Shown here in pieces: positions 24,000-35,242 of a DNA stretch of 64,000 nucleotides (position 1 is its first letter; each line of letters starts with the position of its first letter). The stretch is from Trichostrongylus colubriformis (Eukaryota; Nematoda; Chromadorea; Rhabditida; Trichostrongylidae), in NCBI GenBank assembly GCA_963978905.1, contig OZ022258.1, forward strand, positions 47,414,591 to 47,478,590, in the 5' to 3' direction. The position numbers and the translations under genes were made by a program. The notes under the pieces are model-generated. The model saw nothing but the letters and a program-made list of their open reading frames with translations. It was not told where the DNA came from and ran no database searches.

Positions 24000-24480
24000 A
24001 GGCTATCTGTGGCGAAATCCCGGTGAAAAAGCGCCTTTCCGAGCTGTAGAAATGGGGCAACGGATCATTGGTTTCTTGATCCCGCTTCCGCTTCCCTTCG
24101 ATTTCTTGATCCCGCCTCCCGATGACGTAATTCGCGATTGACTGGGGTGGGAGCGGCCAAGGAGATGCGACGGGATCGAAGGTTTTCCGGCGCGCTTTCG
24201 CAGTTTTAGCTTGAAGCTCACTCCAAAAAGTAGATGCTGTCGTATTTCCAAACTTTCCCTTGTGTTTACAGGGCAACATGCCTATGGAAAACTAGACCAG
24301 ACTACTTCCCTCTTGACGGACAGGTCGTCCGCGCCGAGAATCAGCGGTGGGAAGGGGGTCTTATTTTTCGGTTTTGGCCATCTCCATCCGTTTTTTCTCC
24401 ACTGTCCTGTTACTAGGCATCTCGACTTTCATATGCGCTACTTCTTTTACTTCTCGTCCGACCTTCCCCTAATGATGCCT
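24000..24480 (+). repeat. dispersed repeat family E
   Basis: Matches 27455-27940: GCGCGCTTTCGCAGTTTTAG, TGAAGCTCACTCC, TTGTGTTTAC, CGAGAATCAGCG and GGGGTCTTATT. Its last part (ACTGAGCACCTCGACTTTCATATTC type) resembles the end of family B, so B and E may be diverged branches of one superfamily. Confidence 0.6.
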
Positions 24481-24483
24481 TCA

Positions 24484-24806
24484 AGCCGCATTCATACTTT
24501 GCGCAATGACAAACTGACGCAATATTTGAAACGCCGCAGACGACGGCGTCAAAAGATAATGCGCACCGCTTACGAACTCGACCCAATCACACTACAGCAT
24601 GGGTCCTGGCGAGAGTCCAGGATTCAAATTCGAATATGGCACTATGCCAAGATTAATCAAAATCGTAGGCTCTCACCACGATCAACATACTGTAGTGTGT
24701 TTGGGACGAGATCTTTGCAATCGGTGCGTATTATCTATTCACGCCGTCTTCTGCGGCAGGCAAATGGTCGCCGCCGGTGCGCAAAGCATGAACGTAGCCT
24801 TACACG
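24484..24806. mobile_element. MITE family A, long subtype
   Basis: Left GCCGCATTCATACTTTGCGC and right TGCGCAAAGCATGAACGTAG form inverted ends. The interior is shared with 2097-2463 (GGGTCCTGGCGAGAG..., GCACTATGCCAA, CATACTGTAGTGTG). Confidence 0.65.
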
Positions 24807-24984
24807 TGTCTGAACTCACTGTGACCTCACCCATTACAGCTCTCTTATTGGTCAGATGAGCTATGAGGGTGTGCTGTTGAGGGTTTGTGCGGGCGAGCGC
24901 CGTGATGGTACCGTGATGGCTCAAAAAAGGTGCATTCTGGAGATCTGTCGAAGGACAGGTAATTGGCCAACGGTAAAACAGACG

Positions 24985-25240
24985 TAGTGTGGACGAGTTT
25001 AAGTGCCCACCATTGCACAAATTCGCCAGTTTAACCCCTTGGCATGGCCCGTCTCCTACACGGACAACTCGGAAAATCTGTGTATGGATGCGAATTGGAT
25101 GCGAATACACAACGCAGCGTCGCGCTTTTGAATCCGGGTTTTTCCACCGATTATCGCTTCTAACCTTCAGTGTTCGTTACAAAATGCTAATTTCTTTGCA
25201 TCTTCCTCTTGTTTTGGACCCCTTCCGGTTCCTTTAAAGA
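24985..25240 (+). repeat. family D copy
   Basis: GACGAGTTTAAGTGCCCACC through CCCCTTCCGGTTCCTTTAA matches the copy at 10495-10894 without its internal insertion. Confidence 0.6.
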
Positions 25241-26305
25241 GGATAGATCACTTGTCCGATCGTCGCAAGTTGTGCTTCTAAGAAGCTAGTAACCGTTGGT
25301 CACATATCTAGTTATGAGTATGTCCTGACATTTTTTCACAGGTGGTTACAGAATGGAATGTGGGTCAATACTGCCCAATTAGGTCAGGTCACGCGATTAG
25401 ACAAGTTGTGATTTAGTGTGCTGACGCGTACCCTGTAAAGGGGTCAACATACTTTGAGGGACGAGTTTGTGTCGAGAGTGGGGAGAAAGTGTCGTATTTG
25501 GTATTGGAGGAGATGGTGCGGTAGTGATACTTTTCAGTTTGTTCCCTCCCCACCGCCGGTTCGAAGGTATGTAATAATTTTAGGGAGATTGTGTTGTAGG
25601 CTTTAAAGGGGTCATACTAAGCCTAGAATTTCCTCGTTACTCTGCTTGACCCTGTCTACTGTTTCGGGGTAGTGGCATTTTGGAAGATGCTGATCTCTTG
25701 TTCCCTGTCAAATTGTTCTTTTGAAGGCTTTTTCCGCGATAATCGCACATAATTCAGCTCTTAAACCCATTCAAGGTAGTAATCGCGAAAAGTGCCTTTA
25801 ACAACCCGAACGTGACCGTTTTTAATTGTTTAAGCGTAGGTATGTCAATGTGACCCGAATACGTACCGCTTCTTTACCACCGTGATAGAGCGGGCACATT
25901 GATTCACAGATCTCCTCCACAGTATTCTTTTCCTGAAACTTTGTAGAAGGAAACGTAAAAATAATAGATCCTTCTTTAAAAAAAAGAACTCATTCAGAAT
26001 GCGTCATGCATCTAAACTCTTTGATCTAGGCTGAGCCAGATCATGGTTCACTAACTTTAGGGACTCATACCACATTGGTCAGCAAGATGGTCAGCCCTTT
26101 GAGTCTCATTATGAGGGCGTTTAAAGAGCATCCCTTGGCGTAATAAAGGACTAGTGAGAGTAGAGGGTGCTCTCGAGCATCTCTACAATATTGGTACTGC
26201 TGCTCCCCATCAACTCGTCTATTTCGCGATGAAGCCTAATGTACGGCACACTCGCTGGACTACGTGACCACCCCAATGCACAGTTTTTCGATTTGTTATG
26301 TAATC
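25241..26305. other. repeat-derived intergenic DNA
   Basis: Contains GGGGTC-type words (GGGGTCATACTAAG near 25610) resembling family G (40290-40480, 54760-55015). No gene recognised. Confidence 0.3.
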
Positions 26306-29249
26306 CTAGTGAATACACATATTTTCAAGATGTTCGTGCCAGGAACCCACCCATGGACCACACCAGCCTTCCTGGAACATGGCGAGGATCTCGTAGTCAG
26401 TCGAGTCATTGATGATTCGTTTCCTTGCTTCCATTACCTGAAAATGGAAGGAAGCGTTTTGCTGATTCAATGATTGATCCATAAGGGTGGTTTGTCGATA
26501 AATTGCGGTTGTGAAACACAAAAAAGTAAAACAAACAATGCCTCCGCTTGCTGCTCTTGCCACAGTTCACCATATAGACTCATCGGGAGCTTTTTTACTG
26601 AGGGAGGAAAGGAAATAGTAGAAAAAGAGGAATGGCTAGTCGAGGAACCCTCAAAGGAATGGGTAGTAGAAAAAGAGGAATGGCTAGTCGAGGAACCCTC
26701 GAAGGAATGGGGGTTAAGGGAATGGATGGGATCGTAATATGCTTCCACGGGATTCGTACTGCATCACTCTCTAAAGGATTTCGACTCAAATGGTCGAACC
26801 TTTCAGTCGCAGAGTTGTACCCACGTGACTTTATTTATTTTTATTTTTCGTACTCTAACGAATTTCTCGGACACGACGCCTTATGGAATCGTTCACGGAG
26901 ATTCAAGGGCTTCTATCACCAATATACATGTTTGAGTTGTATTCACTCACTAAGGGCCGTATGCAAGTTTCCAGGCGGAAAAGCGAGAACCCGGCCGACT
27001 ATGGGACGCAGCCTCCTCAAAGTGTAAGCATTCGACGGAGTGGGACGGCTGTGGAGATGTGGCTACGAGGGCTCTTGGAGCAATGAGGCGGCAATCACGT
27101 GGTTAGAGACGCAGAGTGAGAAGCAAGTCAACGTTGGGCGTTTGAACTGCACTCTGCATGCCGATGACTGTTCAAGCGTTGCCCGGCGGAAATTCAAACG
27201 AGTTGCTCTTTTCTCAATTTTTCGACTCATGCATTGGAACAGGGAATTTCTCAGTTCTTTTCGTGTCTCTGTTCATGTACTACATATAAATAGTGAAGTG
27301 ATTCTGAAAGAAATGAGAATCACGGAAATTCCGTGGACGATTTCCCGAATTGTGCTCCAACACGAGCTCCTTTAAAAGCAGTGATAGGGGTAAAGTGGGT
27401 GATAAGGAATTCCAAAGGGGAGTCAATAACTCAAAAACTAGGAGTCTAAGGAACCTATCTGCGTGGAAATCCGCCACGAAAGGTACGCCTCTGATTGTGA
27501 GCTGCGGCGGAGGCGACCTTTTTAGCTCCAACCGCCTTTCTTAACTCGATCCGCCTCCTAGCGACGAGCATCATTGATTGGTCGGGGTGGGAGGGCCAAT
27601 GAAGGTTGTGTACCGCGGCGCGCTTTCTCAGTTTTAGCCTGAAGCTCACTCCAGAAAATAGATGTGGCGTATTTCCGAACATTCCTTCGTGTTTACGACT
27701 TAGCACCATGCCAATAGAAAAATCGTCGACTTAACGCCTCTTGACGAGAAGGCGTCGGCGTCGAGAATCAGCGCTGGGAAAGGGGTCTTATTCCTTGGGT
27801 TCTCGGCCATTTTCTTCTGTTTTTTTTACCATCGTACTACTGAGCACCTCGACTTTCATATTCACTGCATTTTTCACAATTCGTCCAAATCCCCCCCTAT
27901 CACTGTCTTCAAGGTACGGACCACCCCTCGCCATTTAGAGCGAGGATGACGTCAGGCTTTCTATACTTGTAAAGTCGAATTCCTACCTTTTTGGGGACCA
28001 TGAAACGGCCAGATGTGACGCCCTTGTTGACAACTGTGGCCGCTGCGTCCCACGCCATACCCTGAACAGAACAGTTCAAATGAATTAAATGATCTGATTA
28101 AATGATATATCGATGATTAAATGATATATCGATTTTCATTTCTGTATTCACTATAGCTCAGATAGGCCCATAAGAGCCTATGTGAGCTGTATAATGGTTT
28201 AGGGTAATATACCATAGACACATCCCTGTTTCCAAAGCTGGAGATTATTGAGCTCGCTTCACCCGTAAAAACTACCAATTACTAAAGAAAACTCTAAGCC
28301 AACACACATCAATTTTGTGGGTTTCTTCCCAATATGGTCATGGAGAGGCAAATAATTTGATAAATAAGATGAAATTTGCTGTTTTTGAATACACCAAAAT
28401 TTGGCGGGGACTCCGGAGTCAGCATTGCACACGGTCACGCAACTAATTCCTCTTTTTCCAGTGGAAATACGAGTTTAGTCAGGACTCCTTGAGATAAAGT
28501 GCCCCTAGTCCATGCATCTCGAGCAATGTGACTGTGACGCCCTTGTTGACAACTGTGGCCGCTGCGTCCCACGTCATACCCTGAACAGAACAGTTCAATA
28601 ATTTAGCTTGTGGTGGCAGATAGAGTAGGGTTGGGGGCTGATTGGTCGAATTTTCGCGCGGCCGCTCGCGGCGAGCTGCGCGGCGATGCGAGTCGTTTGC
28701 AGCTTTATCTGTTGAAACAGCAACAACAACAACATAGGCGAGCTTTCGAAGCTACAAACAGCATCTTCGAAAATCCTTCACGGTACCAGCCCATAGCGTC
28801 TTGAGCGGAATTCCAAACGACTCGTATGACGGCGCCACGAAGCCAAAATTCGACAAATCGGCCCTCACCCATAGAGACGCAGTATGGTTGGGTCCTATAA
28901 AGACAATCATGTTCCTATGTTAGGCGAACAACGTAGAATCGCGCTAAGACCCGCTACATACGGCCCTCCTAGCTACATAGCATTCAACACGCCGCGTACC
29001 GCACACCGCCGTGAGCTGAAGCCCTACATATAACCTATTCGGTCTTGATTTGGACGCTGTCAGCGTAGGTCAGTCCTTTCACACAACCAATCTGGAGTAC
29101 CTCGAAGTATTGTAAATTTAAAAAAAGAAGTTGTTCAGGAAAAGGTTTGTCACCATATGTCTTTCCTCCTCGGGTTTTTCCTCAATCCAGTCCGTTGGTG
29201 CGCAAGTGCAGATGCCAATCAGGGCGAGAGCCACAGTGAAGACCAGCAT
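26306..29249 (-). CDS. divergent cystatin-like gene (partial model)
   Basis: Exon 1, 29249-29154, encodes a signal peptide (MLVFTVALALIGICTCA) and a short acidic segment, ending at a phase-0 GT donor. Exon 2, 28061-27987, is preceded by GTTCTGTTCAG and followed by GTAGG; it encodes GMAWDAAATVVNKGVTSG then RFMVPKK. This aligns with helix 1 and the following turn of the cystatin at 19 kb ([13 protein letters not shown]...), including identical phase-0 boundaries. A possible terminal exon at 26437-26306 (phase 0, stop TAG) has YEILAMFQEGWCGPW, which could match the [11 protein letters not shown] strand and hairpin. No exon with a QVVAG loop was found between 26.4 and 28 kb; that interval is filled by repeat families E and F. 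Either the loop exon is too diverged to see, or the gene is damaged. The cystatin assignment is inference from one exon plus gene structure. Confidence 0.5.
26611..26713 (+). repeat. two-copy 48-bp in-frame tandem repeat
   Basis: GTAGAAAAAGAGGAATGGCT...AAGGAATGG occurs twice in direct succession with one difference (TCAAAGG / TCGAAGG). On the + strand it encodes VEKEEWLVEEPSKEW twice, followed by a partial third. Whether it is translated is unknown. Confidence 0.7.
27030..27290 (+). repeat. dispersed repeat family F
   Basis: Similar to 46576-46840: GGCGGAAATTCAAACGAGTTGCTCTTTTC (compare GGCGGGAATTTGAACGAGTTGCTCTCC there), CTGTTCAT end and GCATGCCGATGACTGTT interior. No coding frame is conserved. 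Confidence 0.5.
27455..27940 (+). repeat. family E copy
   Basis: Same landmarks as 24000-24480; the two share the GCTTTCTCAGTTTTAGCCTG, CGAGAATCAGCGCTGGG and CTTATTCC words in the same order. Confidence 0.6.
28014..28079 (-). repeat. duplicated exon segment, functional-looking copy
   Basis: 66 bp that recur at 28533-28598 with one mismatch. This copy carries the acceptor, the exon start and continues to a proper GT donor (27986). Confidence 0.85.
28533..28598 (-). pseudogene. partial duplicate of the cystatin-like exon
   Basis: Repeats the acceptor and the first 16 codons of exon 2 (GMTWDAAATVVNKGVT) 519 bp upstream on the minus strand, then diverges. The rest of the exon and its donor are missing, so use of this copy would read into unrelated sequence. 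It is a recent partial exon duplication. Confidence 0.7.
28717..28733 (+). repeat. (CAA)n microsatellite
   Basis: CAGCAACAACAACAACA; short and non-coding. Confidence 0.6.
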
Positions 29250-30164
29250 TCTTTCTACGAGATCTGTTAACAGGTTTCTTGAATAAGAGAGTTACTTAGA
29301 AGTTTGACTGGAAAATGCCACCATTTGTCCCTCCTGATATGTACATACAGTAGGAACGACAGCGCATATGGCAGTGCTATTGATTACTGGGAGGAACATT
29401 ATATGGATATTCATTACATGGAAGAGGGCTGTCAGAGGAGCTGATGGTGATCGAAAAGATGCTCCCAAACTGTTTACTTCAGATTTTGAGGTCATTTGCG
29501 AAAGCTCAAACTAGGCTCAGGGTAGAGAACTGTAAAGCAAACTATGCAAAGATGATAAAAGTGCACAGTGACCGAGTGACGTCCTTCAACAGCGACTGAG
29601 ACTTTCGGAGTGGAACCTCAGTATCGTCAATGGGCTCGTTCCCGAATCGGGTCACACCCTTTCGTTTCTTCTTCTTTTGCTGTATGTTCTCAGCTGTAAG
29701 TTCCACAGGTACTTTTTGCCAGTAACACTTCAACAGCCAAGGGAAGTGGTTGAATACTCTGGGTGATGGAAGATTGATGATCAGAAAAAAGGCAGGAATT
29801 AGTGGAGAGCCACTCCAAATTTACGACCGCACTACTACGTTGAGCTGTGCTCCTATTGTATTATATTTTCTATTGAGCCACATCCCATAACTAGTTGCAT
29901 ACTTGTATCCATTAAAAGCAGTTTGACGCATAATTTTGAAGATCCATCACTTTATCTAGTTAGATGTAGTGTCTGAAGCGTTAGCACTGTGCAGTTTCCG
30001 TAGCTCGAAGACGAGCGAGGAGTGTTAGAGTCATATCAGTTACTGAAATCTACTCTTCGTTGTATCCCTTGCTACCATGCGTCTTAGTCGCTGAATTCAG
30101 ATTTGCTCTCAAAATTTGTGAAACGACTCTGCGAACGAATTCATGGAGATTGTTTGGATGTTTC
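29250..30164. other. no gene recognised
   Basis: 5' flank of the minus-strand cystatin-like gene; no promoter element or further exon could be identified. Confidence 0.3.
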
Positions 30165-30560
30165 AGCTTCAATCAAGATTGTTAATCACTTTATTTTCGA
30201 CTGACGTTTCGGCGTCGTCGCCTTCTTCAAAGCCTTTGAAGCCGTTACCGTAGAGGTTCACCTGCATCAGCTAAAGCATCCAAACAATCATAATTGAAAG
30301 ATCATGCCAAGATTCATCGAAAGTCGCACATGGACATTGAATTTATGGAGGTTTTCTGAATAAGCAGTACTATCACCTAGTAAAGGCAGGTGCCTGTGCG
30401 AGCTGGGCGTATTCGCGCAGAACCGGTATTGTTTTCACGTTTAAGAAATGGAAACAAGTTTCTAGCTTTGTCGAGGTTTTGACCGGAATGCGAAAGGACC
30501 TGGGTAAAGTAAATTGGGCAAGACTAAGTGGTATTCTCCATATTCTCTATTACAGAGCCG
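30165..30560. repeat. mobile-element remnant with a GACGTTTCGGCGTCGTC module
   Basis: 30185-30240 contains a short stem-forming module (minus strand GAAGAAGGCGACGACGCCGA then AACGTCAGTC). This type of sequence is common near ends of retroelements. The following 30340-30560 resembles 47750-47960 (CAGTACTATCA...GGTA, GCGCAGAACC, GAGGTTTTGACC...), so a dispersed family is present. Class unresolved. Confidence 0.4.
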
Positions 30561-32394
30561 CCAACAGTAACGTGAATAACCGGCTAACACAACTACTTAT
30601 CGCAGACAACAAGCGTAGCAAACGCCAAAGAAGAGCATTTCCTTGGCAAGAGTCAATCACATTCCCTTTGTTGAATGTACTGCCATTCAGTTACCCAAGG
30701 ATCCTTCCGAATTGTTGTCAATGCCTCGATAAAGCTTAGAATTCTTCCAGAGGCAATTCTACCTTCCAAACATTTTGAGAATGGCCAAGCTGACCTATTG
30801 ACCTTCCCATATTGTTAGTAGTGTTTTCGTTTGAGCATTTGCGCACTTCTTCCCTTCCTTACCTCAAGAAATCGCACTCTACTTCATTTTCACCCAATAA
30901 ACTTTTTTCCGGTGTCTCTTGCTGTTTTGTTTTCTTTTTCGTCGTCGGCAGTACTCCAAGTACACCTCCTTTCATTCTATCGCAAGACCACACGTAGGTG
31001 CTCGTACCGTCAAGGGCAGTTATGGAGGTAATATGAGTAATGAAAACCCTTATATTGAACCACCCAAATGAATACTACTTCTCCGAGATGAATTTCCGGT
31101 AAAAAGGAGCGTGTCTGGCTTTATAAAGATGACCCGCCCCCTTCGTCAGCGTGGCCCGCCACTCCCGTGATCTACGATGAGAAAGGGGCCCAATTCTTGG
31201 CTTTTGACTGTTTCATCCCGTTCTTCTTCATTTTTAATGTGCTAAGTATGTCGAATTTCATATAGCGCAAAGATTTCGCATTGGGCACGAACCATCCCTA
31301 CCCTTGCTCATAGTCTCCATCTCCGGAGCCTTAATTAGAAATAGAATAGAATTGAATTGAAAGATGGGAAAAGAGAAGCCACGAATGAAGATAAATTCAC
31401 GGGATGGATGTGCAGAGATATTAGCAGAATTTCTCTATGAAACGCACCTTAAATAGTTATCAGAGCGAGAGATCGCAAAATTTTTGATATTTCATCGTGG
31501 ATGTTGATGCGCATATTAATTTTCTCATAAATTTTGTGTAAGTTAATGTTCTGTACTTTCTGATCAACGGCAACCGGAAGTTCGTTTCGTGAAAATCATT
31601 CACAGAAATCGGATGTGGAACTCTGGTTTTACCTTGACGTTACTCTGCAGTAACAGAGAAACTACATTATTGCTATTTGTGAGACAACGATACAGCGTCA
31701 GCAGTGACCTTTTGTTGCAGCCTCTGTTTGTGAAATGTGTCATTCCTAAGGCCAGTGCAAGACCGAAACCTTCCATCATGGGTTACCTACGTTAAATTCA
31801 ATCTGGGTCGATACTGCATCTGCGAAATACTGCATTTCCGACCGCACACACACAAATGTGTGGCTTATTCCGCGGTTGTGCCACTTTTTGCAATAGGAGT
31901 AAAAGTGAATGAAGTGACACAGGAAAGAAAGTAAGAAAAAAAAAGAATGAAGGTTTCATTTGCAATACACGAGGTATTTATTATGAGTTATTATGCTAAA
32001 CCGGTGCTTTAGGAATAGATATAAATGAGTGGAAATGAACAGTGTTGCTTAAAGATACCGGTAGGTGGCAGTTTCGACCTATGATAAGACCTACCGTAAC
32101 GCTTGCAATTCGTTAGGCTGCAGGCATTGTATACACAACACTTTGCTAAGACGTCGAATGTGTATTTAATGGGCTTTTTTACCGCGATAACCTTTTTTCT
32201 TATTTTTTCGCTTAGTGTCCTACTCATTGTTTCACTTGATTGATGTCGTTTCTTGTTTCACTTATTTCACATCATCACGAATGAATGAAATACACCCTAC
32301 GAGACAACAAATGACATCTCCTATGGTGAGCAGCTCGGAAAGGGATGTTGCACTTCGAAGAGATGTTCGGGAGATGCCAGTACAGAACACAACT
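30561..32394. other. no gene; faint repeat similarity
   Basis: 31080-31330 (GTCAGCGTGGCCCGCC, CCCAATTCTTGGC, TGCTAAGTATGTCGAATTTCATA) loosely resembles the B/E superfamily. The rest shows nothing recognisable. Confidence 0.3.
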
Positions 32395-32650
32395 TGACGC
32401 TTTTGAATCCGGGTTTGTCTACCGATTATCGCCTCTAACCTCAAATGTTCGTTTCAAAAGTATAATTTCTTCCCATCTTCCTCTTTCTTCCGACCTCACC
32501 CGGTTTCGAAACCCGACCTGTTGCAGTATGTAACAATGGAGAAGGCACAGAAAAACGGTTAAGAACCGAGAAATGGGAAAATGAAGACCCTTCCCTCCAC
32601 TCAACTCTTTTTGCGCCTCTGTATAATTAGCAAATGGAGCAGATGCAGAC
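32395..32650. repeat. family D fragment joined to inverted family B
   Basis: CTTTTGAATCCGGGTTTGTC...CATCTTCCTCTTTC is the D end. It is followed by ATGTAACAATGGAGAAGG...AAAACGG, which is inverted B, the same order as at 10495-11190. Confidence 0.5.
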
Positions 32651-33261
32651 GGGCGAGGACAAGTTGCCAACCGCGAAAACTGCCCCGCCCTCGCAGCAAC
32701 TCGCCAGTCGTATGCGAGGGCAGCACGACGGCATCGCGGTCGCTCCTGAATCGCGCTCTTCAGAGGGAGTTTCACGAAAGGGTACCTCTTCCCGATTGAC
32801 ATGTTCATTTACAGAGAGTAGAACTTCCCAGCGATCATTTTCCCCTTACCCTGACGGTGGCGCCGGACACAGGTCTGACTAGAGGCGCTTGAATGCGCTC
32901 TGCTTGGTATTAGCGGTTGTTGCATGTATCACAGAGAAGAAACATAGAAATCTTATACTATCTGTCACCGCGTTGATTTGTTAGAGAATCATTTCTCATT
33001 TTCAAGAGTTACTATAAATTACGAGGGATCTTCAGAGTACTAAGAAAATTTCTATTGTACGAAGTGCCCGCTTTGATACATCGGAAGATCAAAAACTGTT
33101 CTCGCAGAGAAGCCACTCCACTCCGCTCATGAAAGCCTTTTTGTTCAGTTGTCATTTGCACCACCTAAAAAAGCGGGAAAGGAAAGAAAGTGGATTTCAG
33201 CTGTTCGAGAAAAATATGCAGAAAATAACGTCAAGTTTCCTGAACTAATCAATCCCTTGTT

Positions 33262-33470
33262 GTAGTGCGCAACGCGCTGTGGTGGCAGATCAACAATTGA
33301 GACTACACAAGGATTTGCGGGCGCCAGTCAATATGGAAATCAGTGCTTTTATCTTTCCAGACGAGTCTGAAAGGCTCGACTGGCCTGGGCGGACGTTGCA
33401 GGATGGTTCACGGAACCATCCTCGCATCATGTGAGTGGGGTAGGCACCACCTGTTACTACATCATCTCCT
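33262..33470 (+). repeat. family C copy, diverged
   Basis: Shares CAGTGCTTTTATCTTTCCAGACGAGTCTG and the CACCTGT(T/C)ACTACA end with the other C copies. Confidence 0.5.
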
Positions 33471-33626
33471 CGTCGCTAGCCGCTCCAAATGCTGCACACC
33501 TAAGCGAGTCAATCAAGCCTGTGCTTTTGCCTAAGCCTAAGCCTTACTGGAGGGAGGAATGGATTTCTTTTCCCCTCTAGGTTCAGGCGGAATTAGCGCT
33601 TACGTTGCCATGCACTCCCACTCCCC

Positions 33627-33641
33627 CTCCCCCCCCCCCCC
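33627..33641 (+). repeat. poly-C rich stretch
   Basis: CTCCCCCTCCCCCCCCCCCC low-complexity run downstream of a GGCTTAGG-like word also seen near 4180 and 50910. Confidence 0.4.
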
Positions 33642-34659
33642 GCCCTCCCTCCTCCTCTCCAGCACTTGCTGCGACTGCGACAGCACCAAATTTGGATTTG
33701 ACGCTGTTAAAAACTGCCAGGCGGTGTACCAAGCGGTGTTAAGATTCTGCGAACCTTGCTTTTTTTCATTCCGTACAAGTGATTTCTTCTATGCAAAGGC
33801 ATGATTTCGCAAATGTATTTTTTGAAGTGCAGGTTCATGTCCGATACCGAAATTTTCCAATATTTTAGCATCCTTGCAACAATTTCGGAGAGTGTTCCAT
33901 TTCTCAAGCCATCTTTCGCTGTTGTATCGTCGAATACTCCTGCATTTTGCTGTACTCGCTATTAATAATATTATTAGAAATTGCTCTATTGTAATTCAGT
34001 GCTGCCAAAAACGAAACGGTGTTCTCCTTGCAATGGCGCGAAATCGGAAGAAGGTGTATGCAGAACCGAAGTAGTGGAACGATCCATTTCGCGGGTATAC
34101 TGAAGTAAATTTATAGTGAAACCGTCATAGAGTTAGTGATGATAAGATAAAATGTGGTTCTGTAGTTTTAGCGCAGACGGTTTCACATAAGGAAGGTTTC
34201 GGAGAAGTTCACAAAGGAGTACATCCGTCTTGCTTTGATGGTTTTTCTAACACATCCAATACACTTTATATTATGATTCAAGTAGTGGAACAAAATGGTG
34301 ACTGACATCACCACAGCGTTACACGGGTTGGTCAACAGCGTAAGCCTTTGGTTTTGATGGGTCGTTTGGAAAGTTCCTGCGGTTTTCGACCACTATCTTT
34401 AAAGCGAATATCTCGGCTCACACGTGTTTTATCAGACGAGATTAAAACCATAAGAATCTACCCAATTTTGCCAACAATATAAAAACTCATTTATTACGGT
34501 TGCCAGAATTATCTAGATCTGGAGATCTAGAAGCAATGAGAGCCGCTGCAGCATCATATTGGGTCCTGAAGCGTTTCTTCTGAAGGAAGTTGTCCAGATA
34601 TTGAAGAAATGGTAAGCGGTAGGAGCCATCCAGGGCACTCCCAGGTGTCGAGGAAAACA

Positions 34660-34935
34660 GCCGCTTCAGTACGACCCCCCCCCCCCTCTATGGAAGACCA
34701 AGTACGACTCCCCTTTTTTGACCTCAGTAATACCAGTAACTATTGCCGGATTGTGTAGTTGCAATATTATTGCTATGTAACACAATGTTTGATTTATTCG
34801 ATTTCCTACCTCAATTTTATTGAAAGTTGAGATTCTATTGCTTATCGCTGACCTCTGCTGTTAAGACCTCGCCCCTCTCCTGTCCGGTCAAATACGACCC
34901 TCCTGCCGAGGAATGCTTGACTCTCGGTATACCCT
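34660..34935 (-). repeat. dispersed repeat family G
   Basis: The complement contains the GGGTCGTATTTGAC and GAGGTCAGCGATAAGC words found at 40320-40480 and 54760-55015 (GGGTCGTACTAA, GAGGTCAGC). The copy includes a 14-C run at about 34675-34687. Termini not defined. Confidence 0.5.
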
Positions 34936-34993
34936 GGAACCAGTTCAGTTGAGGAAGGTAGATGAGGCAGGTTTGTTAGTGTGACATGAGCCT

Positions 34994-35242
34994 GTGCGGT
35001 TTGATGAAAAAAGAATAGGTTCTTTCCTTTTAGACAGTACTAACAATAAACTAATGATCCGCAGTTTGCCATGCGTCTCACCGAGCTCTTCACAGTATGT
35101 TACAGCCGTAATAGCTTCACTGGGATCCATGAAGATGGATCAAAGCAATCTTAGCCCATACCTCTACGTTGCTTACGAGGATCACCGCTACAAGCTTCAT
35201 CTCGGTCCAGCTATTGTGCAGATCGTCATCGACAGTCCTTAA
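34994..35242 (+). CDS. candidate exon, possible C2-like fragment
   Basis: An 82-codon frame. Within it a CTTCACAG acceptor at about 35094 precedes QYVTAVIASLGSMKM, then LSPYLYVAYEDHRYKLHLG and a TAA at 35240-35242. The SPYLYVAYEDHRYK segment resembles the 'DPYv.v....rhKT' strand pair of C2 domains, as at the N-terminus of novel PKCs. If so, it could be a distant 5' exon of the PKC locus at 43.7 kb or a stray fragment. The match is short and the frame ends at once in a stop, so this is weak. Confidence 0.25.
   Translation: MRFDEKRIGSFLLDSTNNKLMIRSLPCVSPSSSQYVTAVIASLGSMKMDQSNLSPYLYVAYEDHRYKLHLGPAIVQIVIDSP

Noticed and set aside
26632..27027. 131-codon + strand frame running through the 48-bp repeat
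   Set aside because: Frame differs from the one in which the repeat looks protein-like, and the rest has no family resemblance.
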